DNA of 15,986 nt from SZUA-430 sp044375275 (lineage in GTDB: Bacteria; Pseudomonadota; Alphaproteobacteria; Micropepsales; Micropepsaceae). Location: the NCBI GenBank assembly GCA_044375275.1, contig JBILMZ010000062.1, positions 1 through 15,986 of the forward strand, in the 5' to 3' direction. A program made the position numbers and the translations under genes. Of the stretch, positions 7,311 to 14,221 are shown one piece after another. Below the pieces are notes generated by a model, which was given only the letters and a program-made list of their open reading frames with translations, was not told the DNA's origin and ran no database searches. Each line of letters opens with the position of its first letter. Within the stretch, counting starts at the first letter, position 1.

Positions 7311-8150
7311 ATGAAAAAGCGCGCGGTAGCAGCGGTCGCACTAACTGCTTTGATGGTTTCACCTGTGTTTTCAGCCGGCTATGTGGGCGCGAGGTACAAG
7401 TTTCAATCCACTGAAGTTGAAGAGTTCGCATTCGGCATGGTCAACACCTATTCGGGCGAACAAAGCGACTGGCAGGTCGACGGGAGCTATGGCTTTGTCC
7501 AGGACGGATTTGGTGGGCAGATCGAGGGCAGCTTTGCCAGCTTTGGTGACAGTGATGTGCTGGCCCTTGCCGGTCACGCTTACTGGCCCGGGGATGGCTG
7601 GCGCGCAGGTGGCGTAATCTCAATTTTCAATTTGGTGGACGATCCTTCCAACATTTTCGACGTGAAAAGAGAAACGCAGGAAATTGTCTTCGGGCTGGAA
7701 GGGAGCTTTGACTTTACACCAGACTTCGTCGGCAAAGCGCATGCCACGCTTGGCAAGATGGAAACATCCACAAGCGGTGGCTGGCTTACCTTCCCAACGT
7801 CTAGCACGTCCGACACCTGGTATGCAGAAGCCGGCACAAGTTACTATCTGTCTCCCCGCGCCCGGCTGGATGCCTCGATCGGCGTTGGTAGCTCTTCGAC
7901 GGAACAGGAAGTCGAATCCCTCAACCTTTCGGTCGGCGCCGAGTACCAGCCGCTGGAGCTGCCCCTCAGTATTACCGCCCGCTACAACAGATCGTCGAAC
8001 GAGTACCCCGCAATCGCGATAGAGTCAGATACCGACACGTTTTCGGTCGGATTGCGCCTGAGCTTTGGTGCAGAGACCCTTCGTGATCGCGACCGGACGA
8101 CGCCTTATGACGGTCACTATGGCTCCATGCAGAGCTTGCGCGATTTCTGA
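7311..8150 (+). CDS. Predicted outer-membrane beta-barrel protein (porin-like), function unknown
   Basis: A 279-residue exported protein. The signal peptide is clear: MKKR, a hydrophobic core at 5-20, and cleavage probably after FSA (residue 22). The mature part alternates polar and hydrophobic residues in short segments ending in aromatics (for example YVGARYKFQ, WQVDGSYGFV, TWYAEAGTSYYLS, LNLSVGAEYQP, FSVGLRLSFG), as in outer-membrane barrels. About ten or more strands look possible. After the last strand the chain continues for about 28 residues (AETLRDRDRTTPYD to a final Phe), a tail I recall from other alphaproteobacterial barrel proteins. The ATG at 7311 follows GGGGG (7302-7306). Spot counts give about 42-57% GC per 60-base line, against about 68% in a line of smc. 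The gene is bracketed by repeat copies A and B. The substrate or role cannot be told. Confidence 0.75.
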   Translation: MKKRAVAAVALTALMVSPVFSAGYVGARYKFQSTEVEEFAFGMVNTYSGEQSDWQVDGSYGFVQDGFGGQIEGSFASFGDSDVLALAGHAYWPGDGWRAGGVISIFNLVDDPSNIFDVKRETQEIVFGLEGSFDFTPDFVGKAHATLGKMETSTSGGWLTFPTSSTSDTWYAEAGTSYYLSPRARLDASIGVGSSSTEQEVESLNLSVGAEYQPLELPLSITARYNRSSNEYPAIAIESDTDTFSVGLRLSFGAETLRDRDRTTPYDGHYGSMQSLRDF

Positions 8151-8180
8151 GGTTGGAAGGTTTGCGTGGGGTGGTTGAAA

Positions 8181-8318
8181 CCCCTCACCAAATTTTGCTT
8201 TCGCAAAATTTTGCCTCTCCCCTGGAGGGAGAGGCGGGAAGAAGGGCGCTTCTGCTTTCACCTCTCCCCTCGCGGGGAGAGGTCGAATGAGGCGTGAGCC
8301 TCATTCGGGTGAGGGCCC
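8181..8318 (+). repeat. Four-hairpin dispersed repeat, copy B
   Basis: Second copy of the element at 6965-7104, in the same orientation. It has the same CCCTCACC/GGTGAGGG ends and the same four stems: the AAATTTTGC/GCAAAATTT palindrome (loop TTTC instead of TTAA), GCCTCTCCC/GGGAGAGGC, ACCTCTCCCC/GGGGAGAGGT (loop TCGC) and CGAATGAGGC/GCCTCATTCG (loop GTGA). The H2-H3 spacer differs in sequence and is 2 bases shorter. It starts 30 bases after the barrel-protein gene and runs into the 3' end of the convergent DUF559 gene. In this position it could act as a bidirectional 3' end or mRNA-stabilising element. Confidence 0.9.
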
Positions 8319-8678
8319 GCGCGCGCCCAGTTCCTTACGCCTCTCCCGCGCCACACGCGCAATCTCCTCCAGCACGGCATCGAAGCTAGTGAACACGTCA
8401 CCGTTCCAGAACCTGATTACCTGATATCCTTCCCGCTCCAGCCACGCGGTGCGCCGGTCATCGCGGGCTTTTGTTTCGGCGTGGTGATAGCCATCCAGCT
8501 CCACGATGAGCCTGGCCTCGTGGCAGCAGAAGTCGGCGAACCAGGGACCGATGGGGACCTGCCGCTTGAACCTGAGGCCATCGAGGGCGCGATTGCGCAA
8601 AGCGCGCCAGAGCTTGCGTTCGGCGTCGGGGGCGTCCTGCCTCAGTGCTCTTGCGCGCTCGCGCTTGACGTGATGCAT
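8301..8678 (-). CDS. DUF559 protein, Vsr-like endonuclease fold
   Basis: A 125-residue protein of the DUF559 family, related in fold to the very-short-patch repair endonuclease Vsr and other PD-(D/E)xK nucleases. Family hallmarks are visible in order: AERKLWRALRNRALDGLRFKRQ (19-40, quoted here only as the conserved helix and LRFKRQ strand), PIGPWFADF with Asp49, LIVELDGYHH (57-66) with Glu60, Asp62 and His65/66, then DDRRTAWLEREGYQVIRFWN (73-92) and DVF. All candidate metal-binding residues are present. The ATG at 8678 has no strong ribosome binding site. The last five residues, GPSPE, and the TGA are encoded by repeat copy B. It lies divergent from the secreted-protein gene at 8807. The biological role of this family is unsettled; nuclease activity is inferred from the fold. 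Confidence 0.85.
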   Translation of the reverse strand: MHHVKRERARALRQDAPDAERKLWRALRNRALDGLRFKRQVPIGPWFADFCCHEARLIVELDGYHHAETKARDDRRTAWLEREGYQVIRFWNGDVFTSFDAVLEEIARVARERRKELGARGPSPE

Positions 8679-8806
8679 GCGCCACCATGGCGTGGTGACA
8701 TGGCACGATCTGGGCAGAGTTGTCGCAAGTTGTAACAGCCGCCGCCCTCGTTTTGCATTGCGGGACGAACCCTGTAGTCTCCTCGCAACCAGCGGAGACT
8801 ATTCCC

Positions 8807-9256
8807 ATGCGCGTCCTTTCGGCTTCAATCATCGCCTTCGCCCTTTCGCTTGTGCCAGCGCATGCTGCGGATGGATTTTCCAAGGCTGAGAGCGCGGCCA
8901 TCTTCAAGGCGGCCGGGTTCAAGTCCGTGGGCGGCAAGCAGGTGCGGTGCACCGATGACGTGACTGCCTCCTACATGCCGGGCTTTATCGAAGCTGAAGA
9001 CCTGAATGGAGATGGCAAGAAGGAAGCCTTCGTCCGCGAGAGCAGCCTGTTCTGCTATGGCAATACGGCCGAAGCCTTTGTGCTCGTCGGGCAGGATGCG
9101 AAGGGCAATTGGCAGGCCCTTCTCGACCAGGTCGGCATGGCCCTCGTTCTCGACTCCAAGTCAAAGGGCGGGTGGAAGGACATCGAGGTTGGTGGGCCGG
9201 GGCTTGGACCATTCCCGAAATTCCGCCACAACGGCACGCGCTACGTGAAGCAGTAG
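8807..9256 (+). CDS. Small secreted protein of unknown function
   Basis: A 149-residue protein with a clear signal peptide (MRVLSASIIAFALSLVPAHA, cleavage after residue 20). I do not recognise the family. The mature part has a DLNGDGKKE segment (65-73), like the Asp/Asn-rich calcium-binding loops of EF-hand, dockerin or VCBS-type proteins. Two cysteines at 48 and 83 could form a disulfide in the periplasm. Pro/Gly-rich sequence (GGPGLGPFPKFR) precedes the C-terminus. The frame is open upstream to 8720, but ATG 8807 is chosen because it gives a textbook signal peptide and has GGAG at 8794-8797. The 128 bases between it and the divergent DUF559 gene show no convincing promoter. It ends 15 bases from the convergent adaptor gene, and no terminator is visible between them. 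Confidence 0.75.
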   Translation: MRVLSASIIAFALSLVPAHAADGFSKAESAAIFKAAGFKSVGGKQVRCTDDVTASYMPGFIEAEDLNGDGKKEAFVRESSLFCYGNTAEAFVLVGQDAKGNWQALLDQVGMALVLDSKSKGGWKDIEVGGPGLGPFPKFRHNGTRYVKQ

Positions 9257-9271
9257 GTCCTGCCGGCGCCC

Positions 9272-10486
9272 TCAGCGCGGCTTGACCGATGCGCCATCCG
9301 TCACGCTTTCACCGGGATGCAGGATCACCCTGTCCCCTTCGGCGAGACCCTGCGTGATTTCCGCGGCGGCGTCGTTCATGTGGTCAGCCGTGACTGTCGT
9401 GAGCCGGGCCTTGCCGTCAACCACACGATAGACGGACCACGCCTCGCCCTGGCGGAAGAGCGCGCCAACCGGCACCTGAAGGGCATTCTCGCTCCGCCAG
9501 CGCACGATGGATGCCTCCAGCTGATACCCATGACCCAGGCGCTTCCATTCCTCGCGCGGTGACACCAGGTCGATGATGACGTTGACCCGGCGCTCCTCGA
9601 TGCCGAGGGCCGAGACCTTCTGCTCTCCAGCCGGTTCGACGCGACGGACTTTCGCCTTGAGCGGCTTGTCGCCGCCCCATTGCGTGATGATCACTTCATC
9701 GCCTTCGGCGACCTGCACGGCCTCGCTTGAAATGAGATCAATGACCACTTCAAGATTGGCAGGATCGCCCACTTCCGCAATCGCCTGCCCCGGCTGCACG
9801 AAGCTTTCGTTCTCCTGGAGCACGCGGAGCAACTGTCCGTCCACGGGTGCGCGCAACTGGATGCAGCAGCCCTTGCCGGCCGTGCCCGCCTGACCTGACG
9901 GGCTGATGAGGGCTGCCTGCGCGGTCTTGATTTCGAATTCACGCTGGCGCAGTGCGGCCTGGGCCGTGTCGAGCGCCGCCTCGGCTGCCGACAGGCTGGC
10001 TTCGGCCGTGTCGACGCGCGCCTTGGAGACAACGCCCTTATCCAGCAATTGCCGCGCACGTTCGAGTTCCCGGGCTACGAGCTTCCTCTCCGCCTCGCGG
10101 CCGCGCACAGTGGCGATCGCCAGGTCACGTGCGGCGCGTGCAGCAGACACCGTGAATTCCAGCTGGCGCTGCGAGCGCGCATCCAGGAATGCCGGATCGG
10201 CGGGTTCGAGCGTGGCGATGACCGTCTTGCCGGCCGCAATGAAGTCGCCGGCATGGCTGTCCACGCGCAGCAGCTTTCCGGCAATGGGCGCCGACAGCAC
10301 GTAGACTTCCCGCACCCGCGTGGTGCCATCGTCGCTGATCCCCGTCATCAGCGGCGCGCGCACGGCCTGTGCCATGTCGACGGCGACGGCTCGTGGCCAG
10401 AAGGAAAACACCAGCGCTACGACGACAAGGCCCGTGAGGATCAATGGCCACATCCAGGGCCGCAAACGTTTCATGTCCATTTTCAT
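9272..10486 (-). CDS. HlyD/RND-type periplasmic adaptor (membrane fusion protein)
   Basis: A 404-residue adaptor that would link an inner-membrane ABC transporter to the periplasm or an outer-membrane channel. It has one N-terminal transmembrane segment (about 12-30), the first half of a lipoyl domain (about 63-95, APIAGKLLRVDSHAGD), an alpha-helical hairpin rich in Ala, Arg and Glu (about 100-195), and the second lipoyl half (APVDGQLLRVLQENE, from 213). A beta-barrel and a membrane-proximal domain follow to the C-terminus (VPVGALFRQGEAW and later). A Cys-Cys pair at 207-208 is unusual for the periplasm. Its ATG overlaps the permease TGA (ATGA, 10483-10486), which indicates translational coupling. 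The transported substrate cannot be told. Confidence 0.9.
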   Translation of the reverse strand: MKMDMKRLRPWMWPLILTGLVVVALVFSFWPRAVAVDMAQAVRAPLMTGISDDGTTRVREVYVLSAPIAGKLLRVDSHAGDFIAAGKTVIATLEPADPAFLDARSQRQLEFTVSAARAARDLAIATVRGREAERKLVARELERARQLLDKGVVSKARVDTAEASLSAAEAALDTAQAALRQREFEIKTAQAALISPSGQAGTAGKGCCIQLRAPVDGQLLRVLQENESFVQPGQAIAEVGDPANLEVVIDLISSEAVQVAEGDEVIITQWGGDKPLKAKVRRVEPAGEQKVSALGIEERRVNVIIDLVSPREEWKRLGHGYQLEASIVRWRSENALQVPVGALFRQGEAWSVYRVVDGKARLTTVTADHMNDAAAEITQGLAEGDRVILHPGESVTDGASVKPR

Positions 10487-12855
10487 TCCCGAGTCTTCAG
10501 TACACGCACGAGATCAAGCGCTGTCACACGACGAGCCACCAGAACGCAGCTGATTGCTGCGGACGCCACCACGACCAGCATGGCCTTTCCGACGGTTGCC
10601 GTCGTGAGACCGAAGGGCATCTGGAACAGGTCCGTCGTGAAGCTGTCGATCATGAACAGCGACAGCCCGTATCCGAACAGGACGCCAAGCGGCAGCCCCA
10701 GAAGCGTCAAAATGGCCAATTCGCCCACGAGTATGCGCGCAACTTCGCCCTGGTGGAACCCCAGCACACGCAGGGTGGCCAGCTCGTGCGAGCGCTCGGA
10801 CAGGGTGATGCGGCTGGCATTATAGGCCACCCCGAAAGAGATGATCGCGGCGAAACCGCAATAGAACCAGACCATCGTCATGATGTTCTGGTCAACCAGC
10901 TTGCGAAACATCTCGTAGGACCGGCGTTGCAGTGAAATCGTGAAGATGCCGGGGATCCCGCGCACGGCTTGATAGAGTTCGCGCTCCTTCAGCGGGTCGG
11001 TCTTGAGGGCCGCGCTGTCGGTGACCGGCCCGTCGCCGGCGAGGCGATTGAGTGCCGGGCGGGACATGTAGGCGGCCAGCCCCACATACTCGTCGATCAC
11101 GAAGGACACGGGCACGCGGGCGGTCCTGCGGCGGCCGTCGAGCTGCTGCAGCTCCACGTATCCACCCATAGCCACCCCAAGTTTTTCGGCGAGGCGGCGC
11201 GACAGCACGAGCCCCTCGCGTGGCAGCCTGATGGCCTCGCCCGTGACGTCGACCTGCTGCGAGAGGCTGGCGTCACTATCGATGCCCTGGATGTAGACGC
11301 GATCGCTGCGTGTGGCATTTGTCAGGCGCGCGGCCATGCCCCGGCGCAGTTCTACCCGCATCACGCCGGGGAGGCGTGCGAGTTCTGCGCGCACGGCGTC
11401 ACCGCGCAGTTCGGTGAACCTGATCGATACATCCTGACGCTGCGCGCGAAAGAAGAAGGTGTCGACCATGACGTTGACGGAGTCGAAGAACTGGGTCGTC
11501 GAGATGAGAAGGCCGAGCGACAGCGCGATGCCCGTGACTGTCATGGACGAGCGCAGCGGGAAGCGGGTGATGTGGCGCAGGATCATGAAGCCGATGGATC
11601 CGATGCCCTTGAGAATTCCAAGGCGCTCCAGTGCGCCTGCGGTGTAGATGGCCGGTGGGGCTGGTGCCATGGCGACGGCGGGCGAGAGTTTCATGACTCC
11701 CACGACGGCAACGAGGGCGCCGCCCGATGCTGCGGCGAGCGATACAAGCGCTGCCAGCGCGATCACGTCAGGAGAGATAACAAGCTCAAGATCGGGAAAC
11801 CTGAAATACTGGCGATAGAGATCGGTGATCAGGCCGGCGAGCCAGCTGCCCGATGTCCAGCCCAGCGCCAGTCCGACGACGCCGGTCACCAGCGCCATCT
11901 TCACGAAGTGCCAGGCGATGGTGGCGTCTGCATAGCCGAAGGCCTTGAGCAGGCCGATCTCCTCGCGCTGTGTTTCGATCTGCCGGGCAATGACCGAATA
12001 GACCAGAAAGGCGGCAACCACGAGGAACACCTGCGGGATGACGCCCGCCATTGTCGACAGCTGCTTGAACTCGCTGTCGATGAAGGCATGAGATACCTGC
12101 TCGGTGCGGGCGAATGACCCGCTGCCGCCATAGGGTGCCAGGATGCTGTCGATGCTGGCCAAAGTCTCCTTCACATCCGTGCCGGGTGCCAGAGTCAGCG
12201 CGGCCTCGTTGAACGCAGACTCCGTATCCAGCACGGCGGCGAGCGGCTTGCGGTTCATCCAGAATACGCCGTAATGCGTATTGTCCGGCACGATTTCGCC
12301 GGGCCCGATCACATAGATGAATTCGGGGGACAGGGCTGTGCCGACAATTGTCAGGTCCAGCCTGTGGCCATTGATCGTGGCGGCGAAGCGGCTGCCGGGC
12401 GCGAAACGGTGCGCTTCCGCGAAAGCCTCATGCACAAGGACTTCCGATGCCCGCGCGGGATCGGGCATGCGCCCTGTCCGGAGGACAAGCGCATTCAGGG
12501 CGGTCGCGTTGTCGGCCGGAAGCGAAAGCGCGAGACCGCGCACGGGATCGTGCAGGGCTGGCACATCCAGCGTCGTGTAGGAGGCAAGGCGCGTCTGCAC
12601 GCGCGCCACACCCGGCACCACCCGCAGGCGGCTGGCCACTGTTTCAGGCGCGCGCTTCAGGGACACGAAGACATCCGCGAACCGGTAGTGATCGTAATAG
12701 CTGCTGCGGGCCTGCGACAGGGACTGCAAGGCGCCGAGAGCCATGATGAGCGTGGCGACGGCTGAACCAATCACAAGGGCGATGGCGAGCACCTGCCCGC
12801 GCCGCCGCCACATGTCGCGCAGCAGCTTCATGTCGAGGGCGCCCAGGCGGATCAC
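10483..12855 (-). CDS. ABC transporter permease with two FtsX domains
   Basis: A 790-residue inner-membrane protein of the type VII (MacB/LolCE/FtsX-like) ABC class. About eight membrane segments are seen, near residues 22-44, 272-290, 318-342, 363-388, 437-455, 659-680, 705-735 and 757-775. Large extracytoplasmic domains lie at about 45-271 and 456-658. The two halves repeat the same plan, each with a coupling-type motif after a membrane helix: REEIGLLKAFGYADATI (298-313) and RSHELATLRVLGFHQGEV (688-705). The start is GTG at 12855, overlapping the TGA of the ATPase gene; Met9 (12831) is an alternative. Single-FtsX permeases of DevC or MacB type are about half this length or carry a fused ATPase. 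This class generally uses ATP to do work in the periplasm, such as extruding lipids, peptides or drugs. Confidence 0.92.
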   Translation of the reverse strand: MIRLGALDMKLLRDMWRRRGQVLAIALVIGSAVATLIMALGALQSLSQARSSYYDHYRFADVFVSLKRAPETVASRLRVVPGVARVQTRLASYTTLDVPALHDPVRGLALSLPADNATALNALVLRTGRMPDPARASEVLVHEAFAEAHRFAPGSRFAATINGHRLDLTIVGTALSPEFIYVIGPGEIVPDNTHYGVFWMNRKPLAAVLDTESAFNEAALTLAPGTDVKETLASIDSILAPYGGSGSFARTEQVSHAFIDSEFKQLSTMAGVIPQVFLVVAAFLVYSVIARQIETQREEIGLLKAFGYADATIAWHFVKMALVTGVVGLALGWTSGSWLAGLITDLYRQYFRFPDLELVISPDVIALAALVSLAAASGGALVAVVGVMKLSPAVAMAPAPPAIYTAGALERLGILKGIGSIGFMILRHITRFPLRSSMTVTGIALSLGLLISTTQFFDSVNVMVDTFFFRAQRQDVSIRFTELRGDAVRAELARLPGVMRVELRRGMAARLTNATRSDRVYIQGIDSDASLSQQVDVTGEAIRLPREGLVLSRRLAEKLGVAMGGYVELQQLDGRRRTARVPVSFVIDEYVGLAAYMSRPALNRLAGDGPVTDSAALKTDPLKERELYQAVRGIPGIFTISLQRRSYEMFRKLVDQNIMTMVWFYCGFAAIISFGVAYNASRITLSERSHELATLRVLGFHQGEVARILVGELAILTLLGLPLGVLFGYGLSLFMIDSFTTDLFQMPFGLTTATVGKAMLVVVASAAISCVLVARRVTALDLVRVLKTRE

Positions 12856-13631
12856 CAGCGCACCTCGCTGGCCGGACGGCGGTTGGCGTTTGTTTCAACG
12901 GAGGCGATGCGCCCGTCTGCAAAGCGGATCACGCGGTCCGCCATCACCGCGATCGAGGCATTGTGCGTGATGATGATCGTCGTCGTGCCCAGGCTGCGGT
13001 TCACCTCGGCCAGTGCCTCAAGAACCTTCACGCCGGTCGCGCTGTCGAGCGCACCGGTTGGCTCGTCGCATAGAAGCACTTCGGGACGCTTCGCCACCGC
13101 ACGGGCCACGGCGACACGCTGCTGCTCGCCACCGGAGAGTTCGGCGGGAAAGTGCTTCATGCGCTCCTTGAGCCCGACCAGCGACAGGGCCTCTTCCGGC
13201 GACATCACCGAGTCGACGAGTTCGGTCACCAGCGCCACGTTTTCACGCGCGGTGAGGCTCGGGATGAGATTGTAGAACTGGAAGACGAAGCCGACATGCT
13301 TCCGGCGAAAGGCGGTCAGCTCGCGGTCGGAGCACGCTGTCAGGTCGCGATCACGGAACTGCAGGGTTCCGGCTGTCGGCCGGTCCAGTCCGCCGAGAAT
13401 GTTGAGCAGCGTGGACTTGCCGCTGCCTGAGGGGCCCAGCAGAACCACGAATTCCCCCTCGGGCAGTTCCAGGTCGAGACCGCGCAGCGCGTGGACGGCT
13501 CCCGGTCCCTGGCCATAGACCTTTGTGAGGCCGCGCGCCGTAAAGGCCGCGGGCCTTGCTGCCACGCCGGGTTCGTTGCCCGTCGTGTCCGTCACGTCTG
13601 TGCCGGCAAGTTGCGGTCGATCATGAGACAC
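12852..13631 (-). CDS. ABC transporter ATPase (LolD/MacB type)
   Basis: The ATP-hydrolysing subunit of the three-gene exporter. All motifs are present (numbering from this GTG): Walker A GPSGSGKST at 66-74, Q-loop in FVFQFYNL near 118, signature LSGGEQQRVAVARA from 165, Walker B VLLCDEP ending near 191, and the H-loop His at 223. The HVGFVFQFYNLIP and EPTGALDS segments are those of LolD/MacB ATPases. The start is uncertain. The frame is open to ATG 13748, but codons between 13632 and 13748 have low third-position GC and no family similarity, so GTG 13631 (259 residues) is preferred; GTG 13595 is also possible. None has a convincing ribosome binding site. It is first in the operon and divergent from atpI. 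No minus-strand promoter was convincing. Confidence 0.93.
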   Translation of the reverse strand: MSHDRPQLAGTDVTDTTGNEPGVAARPAAFTARGLTKVYGQGPGAVHALRGLDLELPEGEFVVLLGPSGSGKSTLLNILGGLDRPTAGTLQFRDRDLTACSDRELTAFRRKHVGFVFQFYNLIPSLTARENVALVTELVDSVMSPEEALSLVGLKERMKHFPAELSGGEQQRVAVARAVAKRPEVLLCDEPTGALDSATGVKVLEALAEVNRSLGTTTIIITHNASIAVMADRVIRFADGRIASVETNANRRPASEVRW

Positions 13632-13816
13632 TGTCGCATATGCATCGACCCCTCGCGTTGAGCCATCGCAATCACCTGCCAGCATGACCCGATTCCCGCC
13701 CATCCGGGGCGCTGCGAACCCAGTGCGACCATCCGTCTTGCGGGGCATGGGCTACCAAGCTGTGGAGGCGCCAAAAAGTCGCTGATTTCCGTGGCGTGTG
13801 CGATGCAGCAGTCGCC

Positions 13817-13845
13817 TTGACTGGCAGAAAACCGACCCATATGGT
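13817..13845 (+). promoter_or_regulatory. Sigma70-type promoter of the ATP synthase Fo operon
   Basis: TTGACT (13817-13822) and TATGGT (13840-13845) lie exactly 17 bases apart; they match the consensus at 5 and 4 of 6 positions. Transcription would start near 13852, about 40 bases before the atpI TTG. It is in the divergent gap between the ABC operon and atpI, where a promoter is required. Confidence 0.6.
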
Positions 13846-13892
13846 CCCCGCGACTTTCGGAGGGGGTTTCAGCGGCCCCGGACACCTGATCC

Positions 13893-14219
13893 TTGGCGAC
13901 AAACCCTACAGATCAGAGTGAAGATCCAGACCAGGGACGTCTTGACGACCTTGGAAGGAAAATCGAGGCCGCGCGCAAAAACCAGCCGGAAGCGGGTCCC
14001 CAGCGACCGTCTGGAAGTCACAATATCGCGTACCGGCTGCCGACCGAGTTCGTGGCCGCGGTATTTGTTGGCGCCGCAATGGGCTGGGGGTTCGACGTAC
14101 TTACGGGGCTCAAGCCGGTCGGAATCATTCTCTTTTCGATCCTGGGCATCGTGGCAGCGTTTTATTTGGTTTTCCGCCTGATGCGACAGCTCAACGCGGA
14201 CAATAAGGAAGGGAAGTGA
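13893..14219 (+). CDS. atpI: ATP synthase protein I (AtpI/YtzB-like AtpZ family)
   Basis: A 108-residue accessory protein of the F-type ATP synthase, thought to help assembly of the c-ring or ion supply. It has the usual alphaproteobacterial layout: an N-terminal charged motif LDDLGRKIEAARK (17-29), then two transmembrane helices at about 52-70 and 75-95, with GAAMGWGFDVLTG between or at the end of the first, and a basic C-terminus. The start must be TTG at 13893: an in-frame TGA lies two codons upstream (13887-13889), and no ATG, GTG or TTG occurs in frame until after the conserved LGRKIEAAR motif. It is the first gene of the operon, and its stop is 2 bases before the atpB ATG. Confidence 0.88.
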   Translation: MATNPTDQSEDPDQGRLDDLGRKIEAARKNQPEAGPQRPSGSHNIAYRLPTEFVAAVFVGAAMGWGFDVLTGLKPVGIILFSILGIVAAFYLVFRLMRQLNADNKEGK

Positions 14220-14221
14220 AC

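Noticed and set aside
8680..8697. Short palindromes around GCCACCATGGCG in the DUF559/secreted-protein gap, considered as an operator
   Set aside because: The stems are only 5 bp and overlap each other; there is no supporting promoter.
8720..8806. 29-residue N-terminal extension of the small secreted protein
   Set aside because: It would bury a clear signal peptide; ATG 8807 has a Shine-Dalgarno sequence at the right distance.
10969..12117. Open plus-strand frame of 382 codons across the permease
   Set aside because: Composition is His/Asp/Arg-rich with no motif. It is antisense to a clear FtsX permease.
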